Shown here: piece after piece, positions 23,185-31,180 of the stretch
How positions within the stretch are numbered: position 1 is the first letter of the stretch
How the letters are laid out: each line of letters opens with the position of its first letter
IMG/VR virus record: IMGVR_UViG_3300012039_000017
Location: 1 to 42,072 of that record
DNA: 42,072 nucleotides
From: a virus
Strand: one strand, 5' to 3'
Translations under genes and position numbers: made by a program
The notes under the pieces: generated by a model
The model's input: only the letters and a program-made list of their open reading frames with translations
The model's database searches: none
What the model was told of the DNA's origin: nothing

Positions 23185-23586
23185 TTAATAATTGGCGTGG
23201 ATAATCAAAAGGCTGTTTGCGGTCGGAGAGGCTATCGCATAAATGTTTCCGTGGAACATTTTGAGCGGAGTCATCTCATAGCAAGAACCACCCGGTATTT
23301 TTATACCGGAAGCGGAAGTAGTCGTTGCGCCCAAGCCTAAATAGATGCCTGCCGCCGCTGTGGTGCTTTCATTGCAAAAAGACAGGTATCCCCGGCCTGA
23401 GTTGGCGGAAAGAATCGGGGATAATGACCAACTTGTCCCGACTGCGGTTGTGGTTGCTGAAGCCGAGTCGTAAAAAAACGTTCCCGGACTCCCACCGCCA
23501 CCGCCTAATGGTTGAGGCTTGGTAAAGCCCCAAATGCCAAGCGTTATAGCCCCAATCAAGGCTAACACTACGAGTAATTGTTTCAT
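23185..23586 (-). CDS. Small anchored decoration protein, 133 aa
   Basis: MKQLLVVLALIGAITLGIWG is a signal-anchor, followed by a Gly-rich linker (PQPLGGGGGSPG) and a compact beta domain (FYDSASATTTAVGTSWSLSP... CNESTTAAAGIYLGLGATTT...GGSCYEMTPLKMFHGNIYAI). Two Cys could form a disulphide. The domain resembles small head/tail decoration proteins that bind periodic surfaces. A GCCCCTTTT/AAAAGGGC hairpin lies in the 60-base gap upstream. Confidence 0.5.
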   Translation of the reverse strand: MKQLLVVLALIGAITLGIWGFTKPQPLGGGGGSPGTFFYDSASATTTAVGTSWSLSPILSANSGRGYLSFCNESTTAAAGIYLGLGATTTSASGIKIPGGSCYEMTPLKMFHGNIYAIASPTANSLLIIHANY

Positions 23587-23646
23587 TGTTGTTTGTTAAT
23601 GATGTTATCCTCCGCCCCTTTTTCTAAAAGGGCGAAAGGAACACCA

Positions 23647-24249
23647 CTAGTTATTGGTATTGATAATCACGTAGTCGTAGCAGAACGGGTTGGTTGTAGG
23701 GGCAATTTGCGTCCTGACAACAAATCCGTTGCCGGGGGTTAAAGTTGTAACAAGCGTGCCGCTCGCAACCGCAGTATTGCAGGTTACGTTCGGAATCGTT
23801 GTGGTAGCTGTTTGGTTTATAAGAACCAAAGAGCTTGACTTTACCGCCGTGGTAGAAGCACCAACAACAGCCGCTGAGGCTGGAATGGTGAATTTACCAA
23901 CTGTACCGCTACCCAAAGCTGCCGGTGAGGTTGAGCTGTTGCTAACATTGCTCATCAACAATCTGGCAAGAGTGCTTGTGCCAGTGACAGCGAGAGTCCC
24001 GCCAACTACACTATTACCTGAATTGGTAATGCCTACGGCGCTTACAGTGCCGGTAGTAGAAGCGTTGCCGCTTGAATCCACGGCAAATTGGTCGGTTGAA
24101 CCGGCATAAAAGCCGTTTACAAAGTTAGAAGCAATCGTCCTAACGTTACTGCCAAGTAATTCTGACTGATTCGCTCCGTTATGGAATACACCGTATCCAA
24201 AACCCAACCCCACAAGGAGCGAAACAACTGAAAGAATGTATTTATTCAT
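23647..24249 (-). CDS. Anchored Ser/Thr-rich surface protein, 200 aa
   Basis: Signal-anchor MNKYILSVVSLLVGLGFGYGVF, then 'FVNGFYAGSTDQFAVDSSGNASTTGTVSAVGIT' and 'GGTLAVTGTSTLA' motifs that I recognise as recurring units of Patescibacteria and associated-phage surface proteins. A beta-strand C-terminal part contains two Cys (PNVTCNTAVAS, NPFCYDYVII). Located directly after the coat gene, where decoration proteins are usual. The start lacks a Shine-Dalgarno site and follows TAATCCTTAACC. Confidence 0.55.
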   Translation of the reverse strand: MNKYILSVVSLLVGLGFGYGVFHNGANQSELLGSNVRTIASNFVNGFYAGSTDQFAVDSSGNASTTGTVSAVGITNSGNSVVGGTLAVTGTSTLARLLMSNVSNSSTSPAALGSGTVGKFTIPASAAVVGASTTAVKSSSLVLINQTATTTIPNVTCNTAVASGTLVTTLTPGNGFVVRTQIAPTTNPFCYDYVIINTNN

Positions 24250-24269
24250 TGAGGTTAGAAGGTTAAGGA

Positions 24270-25535
24270 TTAAGTGTAGGTTCCACTGTCAACTTTGACA
24301 TTGACCAATTTGCGGGCGCCGTCAGCAAAGGTCTTTTTACCAAACAAGGTGTAAGCCTTAATTGCAAATTCATCAATACGCTTTTCCATTCTGTCAATCT
24401 GGATTTGCGGGTTGCGTTGAAGAACAAAATCAACCGCGCCTTTCTTTCCAAACATAAGGTTAGTAATGTTGCTGTATTGAGATTGTGAGGCTACATTCCA
24501 GCCGTCGCCTGCGGCGGTAAGGGTTTCACCCAAAATTGGGGAACCAATACCTCTCCAAGTGACAGTCAATTTGTCTGTGGAGTTGGTGTTAGTCCATGTA
24601 GAACCGTAAAGCAAAGCTTGGTGTTCCGCGGACATGGAAGAATAACCGGTGTCGGTCGCTTCTGCTTCGCTGGTACCTGGCGCGTTTAAGAACTCGGCCA
24701 AATTGGCGCGGGTAATGTCCACCGTGGAGGCAATGTGGACTTCACTCGCACCGGTAGTGGCGGAAAGAGTAGCTACAAAAGTTATAGTGATTGTCTGGTC
24801 GGCAACCTTAATGGTTAAGGTATCGCCGTCAGTTGGCAGAGTGGCCATGTAAAGCGTGCCTGTAAAATAAGCGCCGTTGTTTACATACAGGTCAAAAATG
24901 TTGTACCTGCCGACGTGACCGTTTGTTCCTGTTGAATCGCCTAACGCGCTGTCTTTCCCTGATAAGCGTTCAATAAGAACCTGATAGACATCAGGGGTAA
25001 TGTTAGCGAAAAAGGGAGACTCACCCGGTTTAAAGTTATATACGTTCTGCCTGCCTAAGCGCTTTTGTGCAAGGGCAAACATCTTGTCTAAGTTGTTAAC
25101 GGTAAGAGTTAAACCGTTGCCGGAAGTGCCGCCAAAGTCGGCCGCGTCTACCGTTGAGGTAGCGTTGGCAACTTCAGCGAGATAATAGCCGTTAATAACG
25201 TTGTTCAACTGTTCTACGGCCATGTCAGTGAACTTTTGTCGTGCTTTTGGAGTGGATTGCAATTCGTCCAAGTCTGAAATAACGAACGGAATGGTGGGCG
25301 TTTTATCAACCGTAAGGCTTTCCGCAGTGGTGGTGCCTGTTTGGAGGGTTACGTCGCTATACCTTGTATAGTCATTTGGAACCATCCTGGTTGGATAAAC
25401 ACGTTTTACCGTGTCGCCGTCTTTCAGCTCTTTTTCCAATCGGAAATTAGCCTGGGGACGCCATGCGTTCGATACCCAGAGGACTTCTTGCATTTCCCGC
25501 GACCATATTGTCGCGAAACTTGCAGATAATGCCAT
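24270..25535 (-). CDS. Major capsid protein, P22-like coat, 421 aa
   Basis: MALSASFATIWSREMQEVLW at the N-terminus, KRVYPTRMVPNDYTRY, DKTPTIPFVISDLDELQS and a C-terminal DFVLQRNPQIQIDRMEKRIDEFAIKAYTLFGKKTF are in the order of HK97-fold coat proteins of the P22/coat-protein-gp5 group. A probable insertion domain spans about residues 230-350 (TLTIKVADQTITITFVATL...LTVTWRGIGSPILGETLT). It follows the scaffold gene and precedes decoration genes. The start codon is preceded by TAATTAATCC, including the scaffold stop, with no Shine-Dalgarno site although a coat gene must be highly expressed. Confidence 0.85.
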   Translation of the reverse strand: MALSASFATIWSREMQEVLWVSNAWRPQANFRLEKELKDGDTVKRVYPTRMVPNDYTRYSDVTLQTGTTTAESLTVDKTPTIPFVISDLDELQSTPKARQKFTDMAVEQLNNVINGYYLAEVANATSTVDAADFGGTSGNGLTLTVNNLDKMFALAQKRLGRQNVYNFKPGESPFFANITPDVYQVLIERLSGKDSALGDSTGTNGHVGRYNIFDLYVNNGAYFTGTLYMATLPTDGDTLTIKVADQTITITFVATLSATTGASEVHIASTVDITRANLAEFLNAPGTSEAEATDTGYSSMSAEHQALLYGSTWTNTNSTDKLTVTWRGIGSPILGETLTAAGDGWNVASQSQYSNITNLMFGKKGAVDFVLQRNPQIQIDRMEKRIDEFAIKAYTLFGKKTFADGARKLVNVKVDSGTYT

Positions 25536-25550
25536 TTAAGTAAGGATTAA

Positions 25551-26462
25551 TTATGTTCTGGCATGCCTAATCGGCACGTCAGGTGTCCTTTCATCTCTCC
25601 ATTTGATGTAAGCCTGATATTGAGGGCTGCCTAAGGGTTCTTTATCCAAGAACTCCATTAGTTTAGTTTCGTCGTTATGAATTTCTTCAAAGTCCACAAC
25701 ATCAGTACCTGCCTTACTGCCTCCCTGTGAAGGTTCGGCGGAAGGTTTGCCAGGTTCAACTTCAGGCTTTACGAATTTGTGGTAAAGCTCAAAGAGGGGC
25801 TTTTTGAAGTAAGGTTCACCGTCAGGCGCGGGCTTATCGGAATAAGCCAACTCCATTAGTTTCTCCCGTACTTCGGGCTTTTTAAGAAGCTCGTCACCTA
25901 AAGCGGACTGGAGGCGTGAGTAATCGGCTATAAAAGCCTGTTGCTCGGCCTTTTCCTGCTCGGTTTGCTGCTGCTTGGCAATCAAATCCTGCACTTCTTT
26001 TGGAAGCTCAGGCTTAATGCCGGCGCGAATGGCCACTACAAGGTCGTTGAACAAAGCTTTATTTGCATCATCGACGCCGTATTTTTCGAGAATCTCCGCT
26101 ACGTCGCTTGTGGTAACGGGCGTTGATTGTTCTCCGGCCTTTTGCAAGTGTTGTTGGAGGGCTTTTTCAGCCTTCTCCGCACGCTGCTCAGCTTCGTGCT
26201 TCTTTTCTAGGAGAGTTTGAAAGGGCGTTGCCTTTTTGGGCTGCCGTTCTACTTTCGTATCAGGCTGCTCTTTAGGTTCCTCAACTTTTACCTTTTCAGG
26301 TTCAGTTTTTGGTTCCTCTGTCTTAGGCGCTACAGGCGGTGTTTCAGCCTCCGCAGGCTTTGCCGGTTCCGCTTCAGGTTCTTTAGGAGCCTGTAAATCG
26401 GCTACTGCCTCGGCAGGCAGGTCGGTGACGATTTTGTCGTCACCAATAACTACTTCAGTCAT
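25551..26462 (-). CDS. Scaffolding protein, about 303 aa
   Basis: Very acidic, Glu/Pro/Lys-rich N-terminal half (PKEPEAEPAKPAEAETPPVA), a charged coiled coil (EKKHEAEQRAEKAEKALQQH) and a helical region before a C-terminal segment 'MEFLDKEPLGSPQYQAYIKW'. This low-complexity, helix-rich make-up and the position just before the coat gene are those of phage scaffolds. ATG at 26462 is preferred; the frame is open to a TTG at 26513 but the extra 17 residues are not acidic. No strong ribosome site is seen for either. Confidence 0.75.
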   Translation of the reverse strand: MTEVVIGDDKIVTDLPAEAVADLQAPKEPEAEPAKPAEAETPPVAPKTEEPKTEPEKVKVEEPKEQPDTKVERQPKKATPFQTLLEKKHEAEQRAEKAEKALQQHLQKAGEQSTPVTTSDVAEILEKYGVDDANKALFNDLVVAIRAGIKPELPKEVQDLIAKQQQTEQEKAEQQAFIADYSRLQSALGDELLKKPEVREKLMELAYSDKPAPDGEPYFKKPLFELYHKFVKPEVEPGKPSAEPSQGGSKAGTDVVDFEEIHNDETKLMEFLDKEPLGSPQYQAYIKWRDERTPDVPIRHART

Positions 26463-26552
26463 ATGTTTTTGGGTTGCCCTATCGGGCAAGAATGGCTGTA
26501 AACGGAGAGCCAATTATCCGAAAGCGTTTTGGATTGTTGCTTAAAACAAAAA

Positions 26553-26569
26553 ACCGGCAGATTGCCGGT
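26553..26569 (-). terminator. Intrinsic terminator upstream of the scaffold gene
   Basis: Leftward, ACCGGCA-atc-TGCCGGT is followed by TTTTTGTTTT. It lies between the small head-region genes and the scaffold gene, so scaffold and coat either need their own promoter or depend on antitermination or read-through. Confidence 0.65.
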
Positions 26570-26579
26570 GTTGTATGAG

Positions 26580-26643
26580 CTGCTAAGGACGAGAATCACC
26601 AAGACCTTAGCAGTTTGTACAGTACCGCCAATGTTGGTGATTC
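26580..26643. other. Interleaved complementary arms: pseudoknot or two-state RNA
   Basis: Arms in the order CTGCTAAGG (26580-26588), GAATCACCAA (26593-26602), CCTTAGCAG (26605-26613), TTGGTGATTC (26634-26643). First pairs with third (9 bp) and second with fourth (10 bp), both perfectly. This A-B-A'-B' order defines an H-type pseudoknot or two mutually exclusive hairpins. On the leftward message it directly precedes the terminator, so it could modulate it; on the rightward strand the 4- and 20-base loops suit a classical pseudoknot. Confidence 0.6.
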
Positions 26644-26665
26644 TTTAAATTGTAGTTGAAAGGAA

Positions 26666-26908
26666 CTATCTAACTTCGCCTTTTATCTTACCGGCGTATT
26701 CGCTGGCCAATTTTTTCGCTTCTTTGCCGTGCGCTTCAACACTGTAAGTGCGGACAAATCCGCCTGTAGCGTTGAACACGTCAAAGGAAGTCTTCTTGGC
26801 TTTCTTCGGAGCTGGTGCGGTTTCTTCTATGTCGGCCGCGCCACGCTCGTTGCTGTCTTCATTAACAGCTGGTGCCTTTTCTTCGGCTACCTTTGCCTTT
26901 TTTGCCAT
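26666..26908 (-). CDS. Small Lys/Ala-rich head-region protein, 80 aa
   Basis: Residues 1-35 are low complexity (MAKKAKVAEEKAPAVNEDSN, then ETAPAPKKAKK). A short folded C-terminal part follows (SFDVFNATGGFVRTYSVEAHGKEAKKLASEYAGKIKGEV) with two strands and a helix. No family recognised. CAATTAACCAAG precedes the ATG, the same 12 bases as before the 41714 gene. Ends upstream of the pseudoknot and terminator. Confidence 0.6.
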   Translation of the reverse strand: MAKKAKVAEEKAPAVNEDSNERGAADIEETAPAPKKAKKTSFDVFNATGGFVRTYSVEAHGKEAKKLASEYAGKIKGEVR

Positions 26909-26912
26909 ACAT

Positions 26913-27146
26913 TTATTTCTTGGTTAATTGTGAAAATAATATTGCTACTGTGTGAAAAAACTGAAAGGAATTCTTTTGGTAATCTATGCCATTAACCATC
27001 TTACGGAGAGAGCCATCTTCAATTAACGCGGTTTTGGTTTCACCTTTGTAGGAAAGGGTAACAATTCCTTTTTTGGGAAATGCCGTAATGATAATTACGT
27101 TGCGGTTTGTTACTGGTATCGTAATAGGTCTTTGGTCTCTTGTCAA
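26913..27146 (-). CDS. Small beta-rich protein, about 77 aa
   Basis: From a TTG at 27146: TRDQRPITIPVTNRNVIIITAF, KKGIVTLSYKGETKTALIEDGSLRKMVNG and a helical end. The frame is open up to 27272 but that part lies inside the preceding gene and reads as shadow, so the start just after that gene's stop is preferred. TTG and a weak ribosome site make the start uncertain. Function unknown; position suggests a minor head protein. Confidence 0.45.
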   Translation of the reverse strand: MTRDQRPITIPVTNRNVIIITAFPKKGIVTLSYKGETKTALIEDGSLRKMVNGIDYQKNSFQFFHTVAILFSQLTKK

Positions 27147-27150
27147 AAAC

Positions 27151-27495
27151 TTACGAATTCTTTGCGCGAGCGAGGGCTTCTTTAATGGCGGATTCGAGCT
27201 GTTCTCGATGACTTCCGTTGAAGATTGAGAGAAAGCGGTCACAAATGTCTTTCTTTGCAAACAGCTCGTCACGCTGTCTGTCAGTTAATGTTCTGTCGTT
27301 TTGTAAAAGCAAATTGCAGCGGTCAACTTCAGCCTGTAACCAGTCAATATAATCTTTGAAAACAGGAGTGTCTTTTAGGTTTTCCTTTACCGCTACTTCG
27401 TGAAGTCGTTTCTCAAAATTCAAAACGTCCTTCTTGCTTTCCTCATCAAATCCCCCGCTAAAAACTAATTGCCTAAGCTGTTCAAGTTCTTGCAT
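27151..27495 (-). CDS. Coiled-coil head-region protein, 114 aa
   Basis: Almost entirely helical: MQELEQLRQLVFSGGFDEES, NFEKRLHEVAVKENLKD, FKDYIDWLQAEVDRCNLLLQ, DRQRDELFAKKDICDRFLSIF and a final helix. Overlaps the portal stop by 14 bases, so translation is coupled. Small helical proteins in this position often assist portal or scaffold assembly; this is inference. Confidence 0.6.
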   Translation of the reverse strand: MQELEQLRQLVFSGGFDEESKKDVLNFEKRLHEVAVKENLKDTPVFKDYIDWLQAEVDRCNLLLQNDRTLTDRQRDELFAKKDICDRFLSIFNGSHREQLESAIKEALARAKNS

Positions 27496-29452
27496 ACGGT
27501 GCTGGGGCTAATTGTGTCATCTGTTGCGACTGGCTGGCTGTTCCTTCGGGCGTGTTTGGTGTAGGAGTTTCAGTCGGGAACCCCGGCTCACTTGGCATTA
27601 GGGGTAATCCCTGCTGCGCTCGCGTTTGAACCGCTTTGCGGGCGGCGTTCTCTGCGGCTATAGGCAAATGAATTTCAGCAATCTGCATTAGCTTCATGTA
27701 CTTTTCCAGGGGCAAGTCTTCTTCAGTGGCGAAATCCACAATCTTTTGGCAAAAGACGGTCGTAGCGCCTCGGTATGGCTTGTATTCCTTACCCTCTAAA
27801 CAATCCTGAATCATCTTGGAAGCTCTGCTTAAGACTTCACGGTTGCTTTCATCCTGAAGGTCAAAAGCAAGGCGTATTTCATCGTCAGGGATCTCAATGC
27901 TCTGCATTTTGGTTTTTACGCGCCATTTCGGACTGGTGACAAGCAGCTCATCGGGAGCTAAGGTCTTAAACATTTCCGCTAAGGCTTTTTTCTGCAAAGC
28001 GTCATTCGCTTTCTCATCATCACCACCGGAAACTTGAACGTCCCATTCGGGATTTATTTCAAAACGGTGGAGCTTGTCTTCCTCATAGCCTTTTTCGCCA
28101 ATAATCCTGACAGCCTCGGCTCCTCTCATATGTTCGGAAAGTCCCCATAAAAAGCGCTTACCAATAGCAACCCAGCATTTGGTTTTGGACTCCATAGCCA
28201 ATTTCATGCGCTCGGCTGACTGCTGAACATTTAAGTAAGCAATTCCGACTTTAGAGGTATCGGTATTTCCCTGGGCTTCGCTGTTCACGCCTGTTTTCTC
28301 TTTCAGCATGTTGTCCAGCCAGTTGGCCAGGTCAATGCTGCCTTTTAACTCTGGCGTTTCAAACTGGAATAGGGCTTTGTTCATATCCCCCTGCATCTGC
28401 CATGTGCCGGCTTTTAATGCCACAAGGCCGTCAGGTCGCCACTCTAACTGGGCAGGTTCGGGGAAAACAGAGGGGTCATAGGCTCTTTGGCCGTAGTTGC
28501 GTTTGTTTCTGTTGTCTAATTCCTGGTTGATCAGGATGCGGATAGATTCAGCAACCGGCAGGATGTCATCACACGGACTCTTGCTCCAGAAGTTGAAAAT
28601 ATCCCGGTTGGTGGCCCACGAAGGCCAGCACCACAGGTTCGATTTAAAACGTTCTTTCCACGGTACACACGCTACCCAAATGCCTGTTTCATAGTTCCAA
28701 ACAACGTAATTGCGTTCACCGTTAAAAGTAGTCCCCGATTCAACAAGCTTGTAAAGGTTCTGGCCGGCATAGTTGTGAGTTATCCCGTCCATTCCCAAAG
28801 CCATTAAACGACTGTGCTTGGCTTTAAACTGTGTGTCATTGTCAACAAGGGTTTCGGTTTTGGTCGCGTTAATCAGCTTAGAAACCTGCCCTGCGTCATA
28901 CAACCCGGCTTCAGCTCCCGCTTTCAATTCCTCTTTAGAACGGAAAATGTTGTCCTGGCCTTTATATTTGGCGCGTTCGTCAATCCCTCCGCCAAGAGGG
29001 TCGGTGTAGAAGTCATAAACATCAACCGGTTCAAGGTTGCTTTCATATCCCTTAGTGGAGCTGGCGTAATATTTGTAAATCGTGCGGCCGTAGATTCCTG
29101 CAAGCTTCGTGCCGTCTGTTTCCTGCATATCCCAGTCATACTCATCCTTGACCTTAATCTTCCCGTAAAAAGCTGTGGTTTTCTTTGCGGCTCGGTAATC
29201 AGCCGAATCAACGCCCTGGTCAAAGGTAAGCGGAACGTGTTTCGCCATCTTTGCCTGCCACGTATCCACGAAGCCGGAAATAATCGGGACAGGCACATTG
29301 AATTTGCCTTTGATGCTTTTCTTTACGCGGTTGAAGTAAGCATCTTCAATCAAGCTCCAGGAGGCTTTTTCTCGGTCGTGACGATAAAGCATACCGGCTT
29401 GGTATTCGGCTCTGACTTGTTTGGCTATTTGTTCTTTTGTGTTATCCGCCAT
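27482..29452 (-). CDS. Portal protein, 656 aa
   Basis: Features of P22-like podovirus portals: RAEYQAGMLYRHDREKASWS at the N-terminus, FNVPVPIISGFVDTWQAKMA, DVYDFYTDP, NLWCWPSWATNRDIFNFWSKSPCDDILPVAESIRILINQELDNRN in the centre, and a long helical C-terminal barrel-type region ending in a Pro/Gln-rich tail. It follows the large terminase gene with an 11-base overlap. It would form the dodecameric DNA channel at the head vertex. Confidence 0.85.
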   Translation of the reverse strand: MADNTKEQIAKQVRAEYQAGMLYRHDREKASWSLIEDAYFNRVKKSIKGKFNVPVPIISGFVDTWQAKMAKHVPLTFDQGVDSADYRAAKKTTAFYGKIKVKDEYDWDMQETDGTKLAGIYGRTIYKYYASSTKGYESNLEPVDVYDFYTDPLGGGIDERAKYKGQDNIFRSKEELKAGAEAGLYDAGQVSKLINATKTETLVDNDTQFKAKHSRLMALGMDGITHNYAGQNLYKLVESGTTFNGERNYVVWNYETGIWVACVPWKERFKSNLWCWPSWATNRDIFNFWSKSPCDDILPVAESIRILINQELDNRNKRNYGQRAYDPSVFPEPAQLEWRPDGLVALKAGTWQMQGDMNKALFQFETPELKGSIDLANWLDNMLKEKTGVNSEAQGNTDTSKVGIAYLNVQQSAERMKLAMESKTKCWVAIGKRFLWGLSEHMRGAEAVRIIGEKGYEEDKLHRFEINPEWDVQVSGGDDEKANDALQKKALAEMFKTLAPDELLVTSPKWRVKTKMQSIEIPDDEIRLAFDLQDESNREVLSRASKMIQDCLEGKEYKPYRGATTVFCQKIVDFATEEDLPLEKYMKLMQIAEIHLPIAAENAARKAVQTRAQQGLPLMPSEPGFPTETPTPNTPEGTASQSQQMTQLAPAPYART

Positions 29453-30752
29453 ATATGCTTGCCGCCTCTACGGGCGGTTGTATATAAACTTTAGGTTCTT
29501 CATTCGTCATCTGGTCTTCAATCACGGCTGCGTAACTGAATTCATCGGCGGCGTGTGATGTGAAGTCGTGGAGGGGCTTTTCCTTAAACATCCCTTTGTC
29601 GTCGTCCCATTCCTGGTGGTACTGGGCGATGTAATCAAGCCAGAGCTGGCAGTTCGGTTCGTTTACCCAGAAATGTGACCACATCAGCCGGGCCTTTGCT
29701 ATTCGGTCGTCAATTGAAAGCTTTGGTACTACTACCCATTCAACGTTCGGCCAGAGTGCCTTTGCGGTCGCTAATCTGGTCTTTCCTGTGGAGATTTCCG
29801 TGCCTTCTGCATCGTGCGGGACAAATACTTTTCCATAAACATAAGGTTTGTTTTGCAGGGCTTTAATCGCCTGCGGCATCCCGTCCTTGTTGCTGCCTTC
29901 CCAGTAATCAATCTTGTGCGTTTCGTTTCCAATTCTCTGGTAGATACCAGCCGACAAGTTCTGTCCAACGCCGAGGTCAAAAACGATATGAGCTTTCAGT
30001 GCGGGGTCGTACGGAACGGACTTTATTCGACCTTGCTTGCGTGCTTCTGCTATCTGCTGCGCGTAATATGCGCCTTTTATCGCTGCTTCGAATGAGCAAT
30101 ACCATTCCTGATCAAATTCTTCCTGTGTCATCAAACCTTGGGCAACCAGCCGGCGGTCGTCTTCCAGGGCAATGCGGAGGTTTTGTATCGTCTCGCCTTC
30201 TTCATCTCTTAGCGAGTCGTCTATTGTTTTGAAAACTACTGTCCAGTCAGGGTTGCTGAGGGCGGATTTGTAGATTCGGTGGAATTCGTTTTTGCCTTTG
30301 GGGGTACCGAAGAAAATTGCGTAACCGAGGTGGTCAGCAAGTGCCTTCGAGATGATTTCAGAAAAAATGTTAGAAGGCTGTTGGCTATATTCGTCGAAGC
30401 CGACGCCCCAGAGAGCGAGTCCACGGAGGGAGTCTGGGTTGTCCGAACCGACGAGGATAAGTTTGCTTCCATTGGGGTATTTAATCGTTAATTCTGATTC
30501 GTTGTATTCAATGCCGGGAATATCGCGGCTGATCTTCTTGGCAATGTCCCAGGCAACACGCTTGGACTGTTTATATGTGGGGCCGATGTAAGCAAACTGG
30601 GATTCGGGAGTTCGGATGCAATCGCGTTGGAGGTGGTTTAAGACTGCGGTGGTTTTTCCTGCACGGCGGTGAAGAACGAGAACAATCCAGCGCTTTACGC
30701 TGTTATGGAGACTTTCGGCCCATTTTCTTGGTTTGTAGGGGATGATAACCAT
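29442..30752 (-). CDS. Terminase large subunit, 436 aa
   Basis: Walker A HRRAGKTT at residues 28-35, Walker B GVGFDE at 116-121 and coupling motif FFGTPKGK at 147-154 define the packaging ATPase. The C-terminal RNase H-like nuclease has VFDLGVG (about 257-263), VPHDAEGTE (about 313-321) and FTSHAADEF near residue 405, supplying the expected acidic residues. It overlaps the small-subunit gene by 58 bases and the portal gene by 11. Together with portal and small terminase this is the DNA-packaging machine. Confidence 0.93.
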   Translation of the reverse strand: MVIIPYKPRKWAESLHNSVKRWIVLVLHRRAGKTTAVLNHLQRDCIRTPESQFAYIGPTYKQSKRVAWDIAKKISRDIPGIEYNESELTIKYPNGSKLILVGSDNPDSLRGLALWGVGFDEYSQQPSNIFSEIISKALADHLGYAIFFGTPKGKNEFHRIYKSALSNPDWTVVFKTIDDSLRDEEGETIQNLRIALEDDRRLVAQGLMTQEEFDQEWYCSFEAAIKGAYYAQQIAEARKQGRIKSVPYDPALKAHIVFDLGVGQNLSAGIYQRIGNETHKIDYWEGSNKDGMPQAIKALQNKPYVYGKVFVPHDAEGTEISTGKTRLATAKALWPNVEWVVVPKLSIDDRIAKARLMWSHFWVNEPNCQLWLDYIAQYHQEWDDDKGMFKEKPLHDFTSHAADEFSYAAVIEDQMTNEEPKVYIQPPVEAASIYGG

Positions 30753-30961
30753 GCGAGTTGAATAGGCTCTCCGCCCGCGCCGGTTATCTGTGTGGGAATC
30801 ATCTTCGGATATGCTTTGGAAAGCTGCTCAAGAGCAAACCGCTGGTCGCCTTTTACCTTACTGTTTAAAAACTTCTGAAGCACTTGAAAATAGCGGTCTG
30901 ACAATGCGGCATACCGCTCGACTATCTGCAACTCTTCAAATTTGCTTTTTCTTCCAGCCAT
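30695..30961 (-). CDS. Probable terminase small subunit, 88 aa
   Basis: Basic start MAGRKSKFEELQIVERYAAL followed by helices (SDRYFQVLQKFLNSKVKGDQRFALEQLSKAYPKMIPTQI) and a flexible tail, as in short small-terminase subunits that recognise packaging sites. It is the first gene of the virion operon and overlaps the large subunit by 58 bases. TGATTAATGTGAAATG precedes the start, again without a Shine-Dalgarno site. Confidence 0.7.
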   Translation of the reverse strand: MAGRKSKFEELQIVERYAALSDRYFQVLQKFLNSKVKGDQRFALEQLSKAYPKMIPTQITGAGGEPIQLAWLSSPTNQENGPKVSITA

Positions 30962-30985
30962 TTCACATTAATCACTCTTTAAGGC

Positions 30986-31138
30986 TTATTTAAAACCAAT
31001 TTGCTTCAACCGTTCGTCTTCCCACTTCTCATCGATAAACACTTCGCTGGCGTGAATGTGTTTCTCTTTCCGGAGTGCATCCTTTACTGACCTCGCCATT
31101 ACGAGCTTTCTTACGATGTACCGTTTTATTTCAGGCAT
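30986..31138 (-). CDS. Small phage protein, 50 aa
   Basis: MPEIKRYIVRKLVMARSVKD then ALRKEKHIHASEVFIDEKWEDERLKQIGFK. The pattern 'KxYIVRKxVMARSxxxALxxEK...V.VDExW' is one I recognise from small uncharacterised phage proteins. A beta hairpin plus helix is likely. It lies just upstream of the small terminase; function unknown. Confidence 0.6.
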   Translation of the reverse strand: MPEIKRYIVRKLVMARSVKDALRKEKHIHASEVFIDEKWEDERLKQIGFK

Positions 31139-31143
31139 AACTC

Positions 31144-31152
31144 TGTGGATAA
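31144..31152 (-). promoter_or_regulatory. DnaA-box sequence
   Basis: TGTGGATAA, exact reverse complement of TTATCCACA, directly upstream of the 50-residue gene and at the edge of the structured leader of the rightward 31394 gene. Confidence 0.35.
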
Positions 31153-31180
31153 ATAATGGAATCTGGCTTATCTAAGCGAG

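Noticed and set aside
26513-26514. Scaffold start at TTG 26513
   Set aside because: Adds 17 residues unlike the acidic N-terminus; ATG at 26462 is simpler.
28814-29494. Rightward 226-residue frame inside the portal gene
   Set aside because: Antisense shadow of a clear portal protein.
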